The notes under the pieces are model-generated. The model had not been told where the DNA came from, searched no databases, and worked only from the letters and a program-made list of their open reading frames with translations. Positions 48,175-56,385 of a stretch of DNA of 64,000 bases are shown here, one piece after another. A program made the position numbers and the translations under genes. The stretch's first letter is position 1. The number at the start of each line of letters is the position of its first letter. Origin of the DNA: an uncultured Bacteroidota bacterium (GTDB lineage Bacteria > Bacteroidota > Bacteroidia > Bacteroidales > VadinHA17). The stretch lies in assembly GCA_903844815.1 (NCBI GenBank), contig CAIMVD010000031.1, positions 1-64,000 of the forward strand, written 5' to 3'.

Positions 48175-49113
48175 TCATGTATTAAACAAGCCTTTTAAAA
48201 ACGCTGACCTTTCCGTGATCAGTTCAGCAGCTTCTGTCTGGCTTACTTCACGGAACTTTATCCGGTCACCGGGTTTCATCTGCGCAACAAGGGTAAGGTC
48301 AACAGTAATTACGCAGGCTATCCTGTTATATCCTCCTGTTGTTGGCCTGTCGGCCATAAGAATAACAGGCTGACCGTCGCCTGGCACCTGTATGGTCCCG
48401 AATGCTATGCCTGCAGAAATAATATCTGCAGATCCTGAAATTGTTTTTAAAGGGGAACCCGAAAGCCGGTACCCCATCCTGTCGCTATTTTCCGTAACCT
48501 CATATTCAGAGACAAAAAAAGTATTTAGTGAATCAATGTGAAAACTGTCAACCTCAGGACCAGAAACTACCCGGATTTCCTTGTTAGCAATATATTGAGG
48601 TAACCACTCTGATGGAATCTGGCTTACGACAGGTTTTCTTACAGCCTCTCCTATTTGCAGCTTATCTCCGGTTTTTAAGGGTCTCCCTTCCAATCCTCCG
48701 GTCTTTGACCTCATATAGGTAGACCGGCTTCCCATAACACAGGGGATTGAAATTCCTCCGCCAAAGGCGATATATGACCTGCATCCGGTAATAAGGTCCC
48801 CGAAACTCAAAACATCTCCCCTTTTCACAGAAATTGTCTTATTATTCGGGACAGACCAGCCATTCTTGTATGGAGCCATATCTGCACCAGTTACGGCGAT
48901 TAATCCGCCGCAGGTAAATTCTATCTCAGGTCCGGTAATCGTAACTTCGAGGCAGGCATCATTTGGGCTGTTTCCGACCAGGGCATTCGCAAGTTGCAGT
49001 GAAAAAATATCCATTGCACCTGATACAGGCATCCCGTATTTTTGAAAACCGAATCGTCCTGAGTCCTGAACAGTGGTCAGAAATCCGGGGGATCTTATTA
49101 TTATTTCTGGCAT
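48175..49113 (-). CDS. pxpC: 5-oxoprolinase subunit PxpC (KipA-like)
   Basis: A 312-residue subunit of the prokaryotic ATP-dependent 5-oxoprolinase PxpABC, which reopens pyroglutamate to glutamate. The family start is clear: TTVQDSGRFGFQKYGMPVSGAMDIFSLQLANALVG (split here around GMPVSGAMD). Later come MGSRSTYMRSKTGGLEGRPL and DGQPVILMADRPTTGGYNRI. It is last in the operon, 27 bases after pxpB. B. subtilis KipA is the homologue. Confidence 0.92.
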   Translation of the reverse strand: MPEIIIRSPGFLTTVQDSGRFGFQKYGMPVSGAMDIFSLQLANALVGNSPNDACLEVTITGPEIEFTCGGLIAVTGADMAPYKNGWSVPNNKTISVKRGDVLSFGDLITGCRSYIAFGGGISIPCVMGSRSTYMRSKTGGLEGRPLKTGDKLQIGEAVRKPVVSQIPSEWLPQYIANKEIRVVSGPEVDSFHIDSLNTFFVSEYEVTENSDRMGYRLSGSPLKTISGSADIISAGIAFGTIQVPGDGQPVILMADRPTTGGYNRIACVITVDLTLVAQMKPGDRIKFREVSQTEAAELITERSAFLKGLFNT

Positions 49114-49140
49114 AAAAACTTCACTTAACTCTTATATAGC

Positions 49141-49836
49141 CTATAAAGGCATGACTTCATTTTTTTGCAGGATTTCTTTATATTCCTCTTCATCAATCGG
49201 ATAAAACTTTATATAATCACCCTGGTTCAGAAGGAATTCCGGACTTTTACGGGCATCGAAAAGTTTCACGGGTGTTTTTCCTATCAGCTGCCAGCCGCCC
49301 GGGCTATCAATAGGATATATCCCGGTTTGCTTATCCGCAATACCCACCGATCCTGCTTCAATTTTTAACCGTGGAGTCTGCCTCCTTGGAGTTACGATAC
49401 GATGGTCCATGCCTCCGAGGTAACAGAAACCCGGAGTAAATCCGAGCATGTAGACCAGATACAAAGGGGAACTATGTATTGTTATGACTTCTTCAGCCGA
49501 AAGATCATTTGTTTCTGCCACCTCCCGAAGGTCAGGACCTGAATTGCCGCCATAAAGCACGGGGATGCTGACAACCGATGGTTCAGGCAAATCTATATCG
49601 TCAAGGTTTTGGGAGCAGGAAATAACTGCTTCAACAAGTTCATTATATCTGGTTACGGCCGGATCAAAACATATCATCAGCTCATTGTACGAAGGAATAA
49701 AGTCCAGTACTCCCCTTATGTTTTCCTGCCCAAGCCTGAAAAGTAGCTTCCTTACGGTGACATTTGAAGTTTCAGAGATATCATTGCCTGTTTTGATGAT
49801 CAGGGCAGAATCGCCCATATGATAATAGTTCAACAT
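49141..49836 (-). CDS. pxpB: 5-oxoprolinase subunit PxpB (KipI-like)
   Basis: A 231-residue cyclophilin-like domain protein. It has MGDSALII at the N-terminus, IPVLYGGNSGPDLREVA and the signature YMLGFTPGFCYLGGMD, then GSVGIADKQTGIYPIDSPGGWQLIG. KipI homologues pair with PxpC/KipA. It begins 11 bases after pxpA and reads as the middle of the enzyme operon. KipI of B. subtilis also inhibits the sporulation kinase KinA, which has no counterpart here. Confidence 0.92.
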   Translation of the reverse strand: MLNYYHMGDSALIIKTGNDISETSNVTVRKLLFRLGQENIRGVLDFIPSYNELMICFDPAVTRYNELVEAVISCSQNLDDIDLPEPSVVSIPVLYGGNSGPDLREVAETNDLSAEEVITIHSSPLYLVYMLGFTPGFCYLGGMDHRIVTPRRQTPRLKIEAGSVGIADKQTGIYPIDSPGGWQLIGKTPVKLFDARKSPEFLLNQGDYIKFYPIDEEEYKEILQKNEVMPL

Positions 49837-49847
49837 CGTTCTCAGGT

Positions 49848-50603
49848 TTATCTGACTGGTTGGACATTTATTCCATTAGCTTTCAGCTCCGACATCAATT
49901 CCCGGGCAAAAACGGGAGCCAATTCGTTATCACCATGAATGCAGACGGTTTGGGCAGTTATGTGAATTATTTTCCCGGAAATTGTAATAACTTCTTTATC
50001 CTTTACCATTTTAAGTACTCTTCCAATTACCATTTTCGTATCGTGAAGCACAGAACCTGCTATCTTTCTTGAAACGAGTGTACCGTCATCGTTGTACGCC
50101 CGGTCGGCAAAAAACTCCCCGACAAATTTAAGACCTTCATCGTCGGCAGCTTTTTGCATTTGCGAACCGGAAGGTCCGAAGAGGAAAAGCGAATTGTCAA
50201 CAGACTTTACTGCCTGCACAATTACCATTGCGAGATTGTAATCAGCTGCAGCATCGTTATACAGCGCTCCGTGAGGTTTTACATGAGAAAGCTTTTCACC
50301 TGAAGCTTCTGCAATCGCTTTTACGGCTCCTATCTGATATATAAGCGACTCGGTCAGCTCCTTATCACTTATTTTCATTGAGGCCCTTCCAAAGTTCTCC
50401 CGGTCGGGATAAGAGGGATGAGCACCGATTTTTACACCAGATTTACGTGCCAGCATTATAGTTTTCTCAATTGTAAACGGATCGCCTGCATGGAATCCGC
50501 ATGCAATATTGGCTGAAGTGATAAAAGGCATTATAAGTTCATCATTCCCCGGATTCTCTGTTCCGGAGTATTCACCCAGGTCACAATTAATATCTGTTTC
50601 CAT
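49848..50603 (-). CDS. pxpA: 5-oxoprolinase subunit PxpA (LamB/YcsF-like)
   Basis: A 251-residue TIM-barrel-like subunit. It starts METDINCDLGEY at the ATG 50603, the standard family beginning. A TTG 15 bases upstream (50618) would make a four-base overlap with the transporter stop and is the alternative start. Further blocks are ANIACGFHAGDP, GAHPSYPDRENFGR, HVKPHGALYN and FADRAYNDDGTLVSR. It contributes the 5-oxoproline-opening site together with PxpBC. Confidence 0.92.
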   Translation of the reverse strand: METDINCDLGEYSGTENPGNDELIMPFITSANIACGFHAGDPFTIEKTIMLARKSGVKIGAHPSYPDRENFGRASMKISDKELTESLIYQIGAVKAIAEASGEKLSHVKPHGALYNDAAADYNLAMVIVQAVKSVDNSLFLFGPSGSQMQKAADDEGLKFVGEFFADRAYNDDGTLVSRKIAGSVLHDTKMVIGRVLKMVKDKEVITISGKIIHITAQTVCIHGDNELAPVFARELMSELKANGINVQPVR

Positions 50604-50614
50604 TCCCTGATTTT

Positions 50615-51838
50615 TCAAATTATTCCGAAAACATGAAGGAGGCTTCGCATTCCTAATCCGAGGGCAATCATTACTACAACAAACCCTGCTACATTTGACA
50701 GGATACCATTTACACTGGTGCCCAATAACTTTTTGTTATTCATCACGGTTAGAAGGTAGATTGCGATAACGGGAAGTAAAATGCCATTTGCTGCCTGGGC
50801 AAACACTATCGCTTCAATTGGCTTAAGACCCGAGACAGAAAACAAAACTCCTGTTAAAAGAATAACAATCCAGACTGCCCTGAAGCGAAAGGACTTAAGA
50901 TCCTTTTCCCATCCCATGATTCCGGCAGTTGCGTAGGCCGCGGCCAACGGCGCCGTAATGGCGGAGGAGATCCCTGCCGCAAAAAGTCCCAGACCGGTAC
51001 AGTATTTTGCCCATATACCAAGCAATGGTTCCAGCTGGATTCCAAAGTCAGAAGGACCTGTAATGGATCGACCCGTATGAAAAAATGCGGCAGATGAGGT
51101 TACTATTATCGCCATCGAAATAAGTCCTCCCAATAAAACGTTAACTGACAAATCAATCCGTGCCTCAGGCAAATCAGATTGCTCCTTCCATCGCTCCTGA
51201 ACAGCGGAGGCATGAAGGAAAAGGTTATATGGAACAACTGTTGTGCCTATCAGTCCAACGAGAGTAAGAAGAGAACCTTCAGGTATGGATGGAATGAAAG
51301 TACCCTTCAGCAATTCAGGAAAATCGGGCGAAATAATGATGGCCGTTGTAACGAAAGTAAGACTCATGAGAATGACAAGAGCAATAAGTACTTTCTCTAT
51401 AAGCTTGTAACTTCCAATATAAAGAAGCACGAACGAGACAATGCCAACGAGAAGGGCCCAAAACTTAACCGATCCGGCAGATGTCTCAAATACCGACTGC
51501 AAGCCAAGTGAAGCACCAATTATATTTCCGGTCTGAAATGCAGCATTCCCGGCAGCAATCGCGCTTATCACAAGTACTGAGGTAAAGATCCTGGATGCCT
51601 TTGAAGAGGAGTGATTCCTGAGTGCTTCACCCAGTCCCAGCCTTGTTATTATCCCAAGCCTTGCCGACATCTCCTGAAGCACTATTGTAGCGATTATTGA
51701 AAAAACCATGCCCCATAACAAGGCATAGCCGAAATTCGCACCTGCCAGAGAACATGTTGTTATAGTACCGGGCCCGATAAAAGCCGCTGTAACCAGCGCT
51801 CCGGGACCTAACTTAAAGAACCTGCGTTTTTTTAACAT
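50615..51838 (-). CDS. Nramp-fold transporter lacking the canonical metal-binding motifs
   Basis: A 407-residue membrane carrier with the Nramp (LeuT-type) fold and first gene of the 5-oxoprolinase operon, as with ycsG beside ycsF in B. subtilis. The usual TM1 motif DPGN reads GPGT (22-25) and the TM6 motif MPHN reads VPYN (202-205). The aspartate, asparagine and methionine that coordinate Mn/Fe in Nramp proteins are therefore all replaced, while the surrounding helices (IGTTVVPYNLFLHASAVQ) are well kept. A role in uptake of 5-oxoproline or a related amino acid is inferred from context. Calling it a manganese transporter would be unsafe. Confidence 0.88.
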   Translation of the reverse strand: MLKKRRFFKLGPGALVTAAFIGPGTITTCSLAGANFGYALLWGMVFSIIATIVLQEMSARLGIITRLGLGEALRNHSSSKASRIFTSVLVISAIAAGNAAFQTGNIIGASLGLQSVFETSAGSVKFWALLVGIVSFVLLYIGSYKLIEKVLIALVILMSLTFVTTAIIISPDFPELLKGTFIPSIPEGSLLTLVGLIGTTVVPYNLFLHASAVQERWKEQSDLPEARIDLSVNVLLGGLISMAIIVTSSAAFFHTGRSITGPSDFGIQLEPLLGIWAKYCTGLGLFAAGISSAITAPLAAAYATAGIMGWEKDLKSFRFRAVWIVILLTGVLFSVSGLKPIEAIVFAQAANGILLPVIAIYLLTVMNNKKLLGTSVNGILSNVAGFVVVMIALGLGMRSLLHVFGII

Positions 51839-51998
51839 ACTAAGTTGATCTGACTTGAATGAGAAATAATTTCATTTAAAAAATAACATTTGTATAAAAA
51901 AATAACCAGTATACCTGACACAGATAATTTCCGCAACAATTTACTGTAATTTTCTGTTTAGTACACATAATGAAAGATGAACAATAAAACAAAAAATA

Positions 51999-52943
51999 AT
52001 GAAAGCATTCTACCAGTTATCGTACAAAAAACCTGATTCCTCTGTTTTAGGCGAACTGCCTGATCCCTTAGCCGCTGAGGGCCATTTACTTATTACTGTT
52101 AAAGCAGTATCAATAAACCCAGTCGATTACAAGATAAAGAACGGAGACCTCCGGTTCCTGGTCCCTTCGAAATTTCCGAAAATTGTGGGAACTGATTTTG
52201 CAGGAATAGTCAGGGAAGTTGGTTCAGGAGTCAAGAATTTCAAGCCCGGCGACAGGGTCTACGGTGCTGTGAATCTTTTCTTTGGAAAACAGGGGGCCCT
52301 GGCGGAGCTTCTGTCGACGGATGAAAAAAGTACCCGGCATATCCCCGATGGCATGTCATTCGAAGAGGCTGCCTCACTGCCTGTTGCTGCACTAACTGCA
52401 CTAAATGGTTTGAGGAGATGCGGGATTAAAGAAGGCGACCGTGTATTTATAAACGGGGCAACAGGTGGAGTTGGCCACTTCGCACTTCAGATTGCAAAAT
52501 CGAAAGGAGCCATTATTACAGCCTCATGCAGCGATGCAAACGTCTCCCTGGCGAAGCAACTTGGAGCCCATTTCACAACTTTGTACAACAAACCATTGGC
52601 TGAACCGAAAGAAGGACCATTCGATTCAATACTGGATGCGTATGGAAAAATGTCCGGTACCGATATCAACCGGCTTCTTAAAAAGGGTGGAACCTATGCT
52701 TCTCCCCTCTTCATGCCTCCATCACAAATACCTGCTTTTTTTACCCGGCTAATTACAGGCAGAAGACTTACCTCATCAAATATGAGGAAACTGCCGGAAG
52801 ATTATGAAGAGATCGAGAGACTTTTCAGTGAAAAGAGACTAAAACCTTTAATCGAAAGCATCTACACTCTCGACAAAGCAGCTGAAGCCTTTGAGAAAAC
52901 TGAAAATGGGAAACCAAGAGGCAAAGTGATCGTAACCATCTGA
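51999..52943 (+). CDS. Zinc-independent MDR-family NAD(P)-dependent oxidoreductase
   Basis: Medium-chain dehydrogenase/reductase of the quinone-oxidoreductase group, 314 residues. The GroES-like N-terminus has VSINPVDYKIKNGD and GTDFAGIVREVGSGVKNFKPGDRVYG (split here). The Rossmann fold has INGATGGVGHFALQIAKSKGA. Zinc ligands of alcohol dehydrogenases are absent. The end matches the family form (KAAEAFEKTENGKPRGKVIVTI). It diverges from the transporter operon; no link to its function is obvious. Confidence 0.9.
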   Translation: MKAFYQLSYKKPDSSVLGELPDPLAAEGHLLITVKAVSINPVDYKIKNGDLRFLVPSKFPKIVGTDFAGIVREVGSGVKNFKPGDRVYGAVNLFFGKQGALAELLSTDEKSTRHIPDGMSFEEAASLPVAALTALNGLRRCGIKEGDRVFINGATGGVGHFALQIAKSKGAIITASCSDANVSLAKQLGAHFTTLYNKPLAEPKEGPFDSILDAYGKMSGTDINRLLKKGGTYASPLFMPPSQIPAFFTRLITGRRLTSSNMRKLPEDYEEIERLFSEKRLKPLIESIYTLDKAAEAFEKTENGKPRGKVIVTI

Positions 52944-53056
52944 TTCTATATTACTCCATGAAGGCCTTGGTGGAATTACAGCCGGGATGCGAGGCTAGAT
53001 ACTGAGTTACTATTTGCTTTACATCCCACTGGCCCCCTTCGAAGGAATTCCCCAAA

Positions 53057-53081
53057 TGGCGCGAATTTGTAATTCGTGCCA
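53057..53081. repeat. 25-bp palindrome, sister of the 42276-42384 array
   Basis: The same 25-bp frame (TGGC...GCCA) as the three palindromes at 42276-42384, but with inner arms CGAATT and AATTCG instead of CGGATT and AATCCG. The change in one arm is matched by its complement in the other. It stands alone in the spacer before the DUF3795 gene. Confidence 0.75.
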
Positions 53082-53122
53082 TTTTTAAAATAATGTAGTA
53101 ACTTGCATAAAAATCTAAGGCT

Positions 53123-53416
53123 ATGATACTATCAGCATGTGGATTGAAGTGCAATGAATGCGAATTCTATAATGTAACCTGCACGGGTTGTATTAATGTG
53201 AAAGGATCAACATTCTGGGCAAAAGAGATGATGCCATCAAAAGTATGTCCGCTCTATGATTGCTCGGTTAACAAAAAAGGGCTTAAGGATTGCGGGAGCT
53301 GCTCTGAACTTCCGTGCAAGATGTTCCGGGAGATGAAAGACCCTAATTCAACTGAAGAACAACACCAGCTTAGCCTTATTGCAAGAGTTGAAGCACTGAG
53401 GCCCGGCTCAAATTGA
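53123..53416 (+). CDS. DUF3795 domain cysteine-rich protein
   Basis: A 97-residue protein with ten cysteines (6, 10, 13, 20, 23, 42, 47, 57, 60, 65) in the DUF3795 arrangement: CGLKCNECEFY, TCTGC, CPLYDC, CGSCSELPC. The spacing suits zinc or iron-sulfur binding. The family is common in anaerobic Bacteroidota, Firmicutes and archaea and has no assigned role. It lies 13 bases before an SRPBCC gene and is probably co-transcribed with it. Confidence 0.88.
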   Translation: MILSACGLKCNECEFYNVTCTGCINVKGSTFWAKEMMPSKVCPLYDCSVNKKGLKDCGSCSELPCKMFREMKDPNSTEEQHQLSLIARVEALRPGSN

Positions 53417-53429
53417 AAGTATTGATTCC

Positions 53430-53897
53430 ATGCTCCACGAAATAAGAACAAAACAATTTATTAAAAGCGATTTAAATACAGTCTGGGACTTCATCAGTTC
53501 GCCTTCCAATCTGGCAGTTATAACTCCCGGTTTTATGGGATTTGAAATAATCGGCGAAAATGATGAAAATCAAAAGATGTATCCCGGCCAGATAATTCAA
53601 TATAGGGTGTCACCTGTTGCAGGTATAAAAATGCATTGGGTAACTGAGATCACCCATGTTTCCGATAAGGTGTTTTTTGTTGACGAACAAAGAATGGGAC
53701 CCTACGCCTTCTGGCACCATAAGCATTTCATAAAATCAGTTGAAGACGGAGTTGAAATGACTGATATTGTACATTATAAAGCTCCTTTCGGTTTTATCGG
53801 CGACATTGCCAATTTTCTTATAATCAAAGGAAAGCTTAAAACCATCTTCGACTACCGGTACAAAAAAATAGAAGAGATTTTCAACTCAGGAGCTTAA
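53430..53897 (+). CDS. SRPBCC (START/Bet v1-like) ligand-binding protein
   Basis: A 155-residue helix-grip protein. It starts with the family pattern KQFIKSDLNTVWDFISSPSNLAVITPG (split here) and continues with QYRVSPVAGIKMHWVTEITHV and FWHHKHFIKSVEDGVEMTDIVHYKAPFG (split). It is similar to the cyclase/dehydrase-like group that binds hydrophobic ligands. Placed in a pair with the DUF3795 protein and ending just before the 7-bp array. Confidence 0.85.
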   Translation: MLHEIRTKQFIKSDLNTVWDFISSPSNLAVITPGFMGFEIIGENDENQKMYPGQIIQYRVSPVAGIKMHWVTEITHVSDKVFFVDEQRMGPYAFWHHKHFIKSVEDGVEMTDIVHYKAPFGFIGDIANFLIIKGKLKTIFDYRYKKIEEIFNSGA

Positions 53898-53913
53898 AGG
53901 CTTCAGGCAGCAG

Positions 53914-53983
53914 GCGCCGTGCGCCGTGTGCCTTGTGCCTTGTGCCTTGTGTCTTGTGTCTTGTGCCTTGTGCCTTGTGCCTT
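53914..53983. repeat. 7-bp tandem array (GTGCCTT), ten copies
   Basis: Ten consecutive 7-bp units: two GCGCCGT, three GTGCCTT, two GTGTCTT, three GTGCCTT. The last base of the array is adjacent to the stop codon (53984-53986) of the HD gene on the other strand. It occupies the convergent spacer with the SRPBCC gene. Confidence 0.95.
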
Positions 53984-54562
53984 TTATCTTTCATCCCTGT
54001 ACATAACCCGTGCTTGTTTTAATACTTCCTCAAAAAGAGAATCAAGTTTTCCGTTTACCCCCCGAACACCCTCATTAACCTTTTCGCACCAGTTGAGGTA
54101 ATCTAGAACCCTGTTACGGGTCCATCCCAATGGAGGACAATTTATTAAATCACGGATATTCATTATCTTATCGGCAGATTTAAGCTTTTTAGCTCTGACC
54201 GATTTGTCTGCAGCATGTTCTACCTGAAGGCGCTTCCTCTCTTCCTTAACAAGTGTCTTGTCATCTGTAACCTCCATTGTCAATGACAGGATCTCATCAC
54301 CAAAGATACTCCTGATCTCCCCTATAAGCAAATCACGTTCTTCAACAGAATCAACCGTATCCTCAACCACATCGTGAAGTATTGCAGCAGCCAATAAAAC
54401 AGGATCAGTCTCACCTGCTTCATTAATAAGAAGGTTGGCCACCTGAATCGGATGATTGATATATGGAGTTTTTTCCTCCCCCTTCCTGAATTGGCTCCTG
54501 TGACGGGTAGCAGCGAAATCGAGCGACCTTAGTATTACTGAAATCGGATTTAAGGGGTTCAT
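53984..54562 (-). CDS. HD domain phosphohydrolase (RelA/SpoT-type HD)
   Basis: A small HD-superfamily protein, 192 residues from the ATG at 54562 (MNPLNPISVILRSLDFAATRH). The HD metal site is spread over RHRSQFRKGEEKTPYINHP and AAILHDVVEDT, as in the hydrolase half of RelA/SpoT and in stand-alone small alarmone hydrolases such as Mesh1. No synthetase or TGS domain is present. A perfect promoter at 54607-54638 puts the transcription start near 54601, so the longer frame opening at 54637 cannot be the start. A role in ppGpp hydrolysis is likely but unproven. Confidence 0.85.
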   Translation of the reverse strand: MNPLNPISVILRSLDFAATRHRSQFRKGEEKTPYINHPIQVANLLINEAGETDPVLLAAAILHDVVEDTVDSVEERDLLIGEIRSIFGDEILSLTMEVTDDKTLVKEERKRLQVEHAADKSVRAKKLKSADKIMNIRDLINCPPLGWTRNRVLDYLNWCEKVNEGVRGVNGKLDSLFEEVLKQARVMYRDER

Positions 54563-54606
54563 TTCCATAGAATAATTATCTAAATAAGCGTCAGAATTAA
54601 TTGAGT

Positions 54607-54638
54607 CAAATGTAAAAGGTAACAGACTATTTACCAAA
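54607..54638 (-). promoter_or_regulatory. Perfect Bacteroidota promoter for the HD gene
   Basis: On the minus strand TTTG (54635-54638), 20 bases, then TACATTTG (54607-54614). Both boxes are exact. Confidence 0.72.
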
Positions 54639-54724
54639 AGGTGAGGTCAGAAAGATTCATAGTTCCCTAATTGAAGGCTTGTCTGAATACTTTTAGTATT
54701 TTTACTTTCCCTGAAAAACCGATT

Positions 54725-56179
54725 ATGAACAAGCACATTCTAATTTTATTGTTGACAATTACTTCATCTGCTTTGCATGTTAATGGGCAGTCGAAGCTTT
54801 CTGAAGCCCTCAGAGCCCATGTAGCCACGCTTGCTTCAGATTCTTTATCGGGCAGGGGATTCGGATTTCCTGAAAAAGTACTGGCTGTTGAATATTTAAC
54901 CAATCAGTTCCGTCTGGCAGGCTTCACAACAAAAAAGGTGAATTACGTTGAGGATTTTTTGCATTTTGAAGGTCAGACTCTTGTTGCGGGACAAAATATT
55001 CTTGGGATAATAGAAGGTTCTGATCCTGTTCTGAAAAATGAATATATTGTCATTGGTGCCCATTTCGATCACCTTGGATGGAAACCTGTAAACGATGTGA
55101 AAACGATATACAATGGTGCCGACGACAACGCTTCGGGGGTTGCTTCCATAATAGAGATTGGTCGCATACTATCAGAGAGAAAAAGTGATATCAAAAGAAG
55201 TATTATCATTGCGGCTTTCGACGGAGAAGAGGCAGGATTATTAGGGTCGTCTGCATTTATTAACGGACCTGCCGGTGATACTTTAAATATAAAAGCTATG
55301 TTCAGTCTGGATATGGTTGGTATGTTCAGCAAAAATAAAGGTGTTGACCTAAATGGATTTAATTCGCTCAAAAACGGGGAAAAACTTGTAATTAAAATTG
55401 CCGGGAATCAGAATGTCCCGGTCAGGAAAACGAAGGAAAATATAGAGATGTGGACCGACACCTGGTCATTCGGGAAAAAGGGCATACCATCATTTTATGT
55501 TACAACCGGATTGATCTCGCCGTACCATAAACCCGAGGATGACAGCGACCTGCTCGATTATGAAGGAATGGAGAAAATTGTAAACCTGATATCGGAAATA
55601 GTATTTGAGATGGCAAATACTGACAAGGATGAACCAGATACAAGGTTTATCACACATTCAGTTAATCCAAAGGTAATGACCGGAGTGTCGCTCGGCGCCG
55701 GAACAAGTCTGTTCTCATACAAGGATCTGTTCTATAAAGCAAAACCCGTTCTGGCCTTTCAGACCGGCATTACTTCAAAGCTTAAGCTGTCGCGCAGCTT
55801 TTTCCTTCAGTCATCAATCTATTATGAAATGACCGGCAGCAATACTGAAAACGAAAGAATATATTTTCACTCTTTTTCACCTCAGCTCGACCTGGTCCTC
55901 TCAACTCCGGCAAAAGACATGAGCGAACAGGTGTTTTTTGGATTTGCAGGAGGATATTACAGTTATAATTTCGCTGCAACAGGAAAGGGAAAGACATCTG
56001 ATTTTACTGAAGTTTACTCACAGGGAGACTATGGAATTAATTTCGGTGCCGGGCTGAGATATATGAAAACGGAAATCAGGATCTGTCAGAAATATGGACT
56101 TAAAAATATTGATTTAACTGGTAATTATAGTGGAATATTGAACAGGGGTACTACGTTTTCATATACAAGATACTTTTAG
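54725..56179 (+). CDS. M28 peptidase fused to a C-terminal outer-membrane beta-barrel-like domain
   Basis: Secreted zinc aminopeptidase-like protein, 484 residues from the ATG at 54725, giving a signal peptide ending VNGQ; a TTG 54 bases upstream is a weaker start. The M28 zinc ligands are in IGAHFDHLGW, NGADDNASG, FDGEEAGLLG, MFSLDMVGM and SPYHKPEDD. After about residue 310 the sequence changes to alternating beta strands (GVSLGAGTSLFSYKDLF, FFLQSSIYYEMTG, FFGFAGGYYSYNF, YGINFGAGLRYM) and ends TRYF with a terminal Phe, the mark of outer-membrane barrels. The protease may thus be held at the outer membrane by its own barrel. Confidence 0.88.
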   Translation: MNKHILILLLTITSSALHVNGQSKLSEALRAHVATLASDSLSGRGFGFPEKVLAVEYLTNQFRLAGFTTKKVNYVEDFLHFEGQTLVAGQNILGIIEGSDPVLKNEYIVIGAHFDHLGWKPVNDVKTIYNGADDNASGVASIIEIGRILSERKSDIKRSIIIAAFDGEEAGLLGSSAFINGPAGDTLNIKAMFSLDMVGMFSKNKGVDLNGFNSLKNGEKLVIKIAGNQNVPVRKTKENIEMWTDTWSFGKKGIPSFYVTTGLISPYHKPEDDSDLLDYEGMEKIVNLISEIVFEMANTDKDEPDTRFITHSVNPKVMTGVSLGAGTSLFSYKDLFYKAKPVLAFQTGITSKLKLSRSFFLQSSIYYEMTGSNTENERIYFHSFSPQLDLVLSTPAKDMSEQVFFGFAGGYYSYNFAATGKGKTSDFTEVYSQGDYGINFGAGLRYMKTEIRICQKYGLKNIDLTGNYSGILNRGTTFSYTRYF

Positions 56180-56191
56180 AATTAATCCTTT

Positions 56192-56341
56192 GAGCCTGCT
56201 CCGAAAAGTCTTTTTTTGCCACCAAGGCGCAAAGGCACGAAGACACGCCAAGGTAATTCATTAATATTATGCTCTTTGTGAACCTTAGCGTCTTCGTGTC
56301 TTTGTGGCAATTGTATTTCTTATCTTTTTCGGAGCGGGCTC
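56192..56341. repeat. Nested ~150-bp hairpin element
   Basis: The outer arms (56192-56208, GAGCCTGCTCCGAAAAG, and 56324-56341, its complement with small changes) enclose inner arms (about 56216-56254 and 56282-56310, TTGCCACCAAGGCGC... and ...TCTTTGTGGCAA). The loop is about 28 bases. It has the size and terminal inverted repeats of a MITE, but no clear target duplication could be seen. Lies between same-strand genes. Confidence 0.85.
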
Positions 56342-56385
56342 ATCATTAAATTGTGTAAATTGTCAACTGAGAAAAAAATATCAAA

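Noticed and set aside
50603-50618. Four-base translational overlap between the Nramp-like gene and pxpA
   Set aside because: It needs a TTG start at 50618. The ATG at 50603 gives the standard METDINCDLGE family start, so the overlap is probably not real, though the TTG remains possible.
53919-54101. Cys/Leu-rich open frame on the plus strand
   Set aside because: It translates the 7-bp GTGCCTT array and runs into the antisense of the HD gene.
54563-54637. Longer N-terminus for the HD protein (start at 54637)
   Set aside because: A perfect TTTG-N20-TACATTTG promoter lies at 54607-54638, so this part would not be transcribed.
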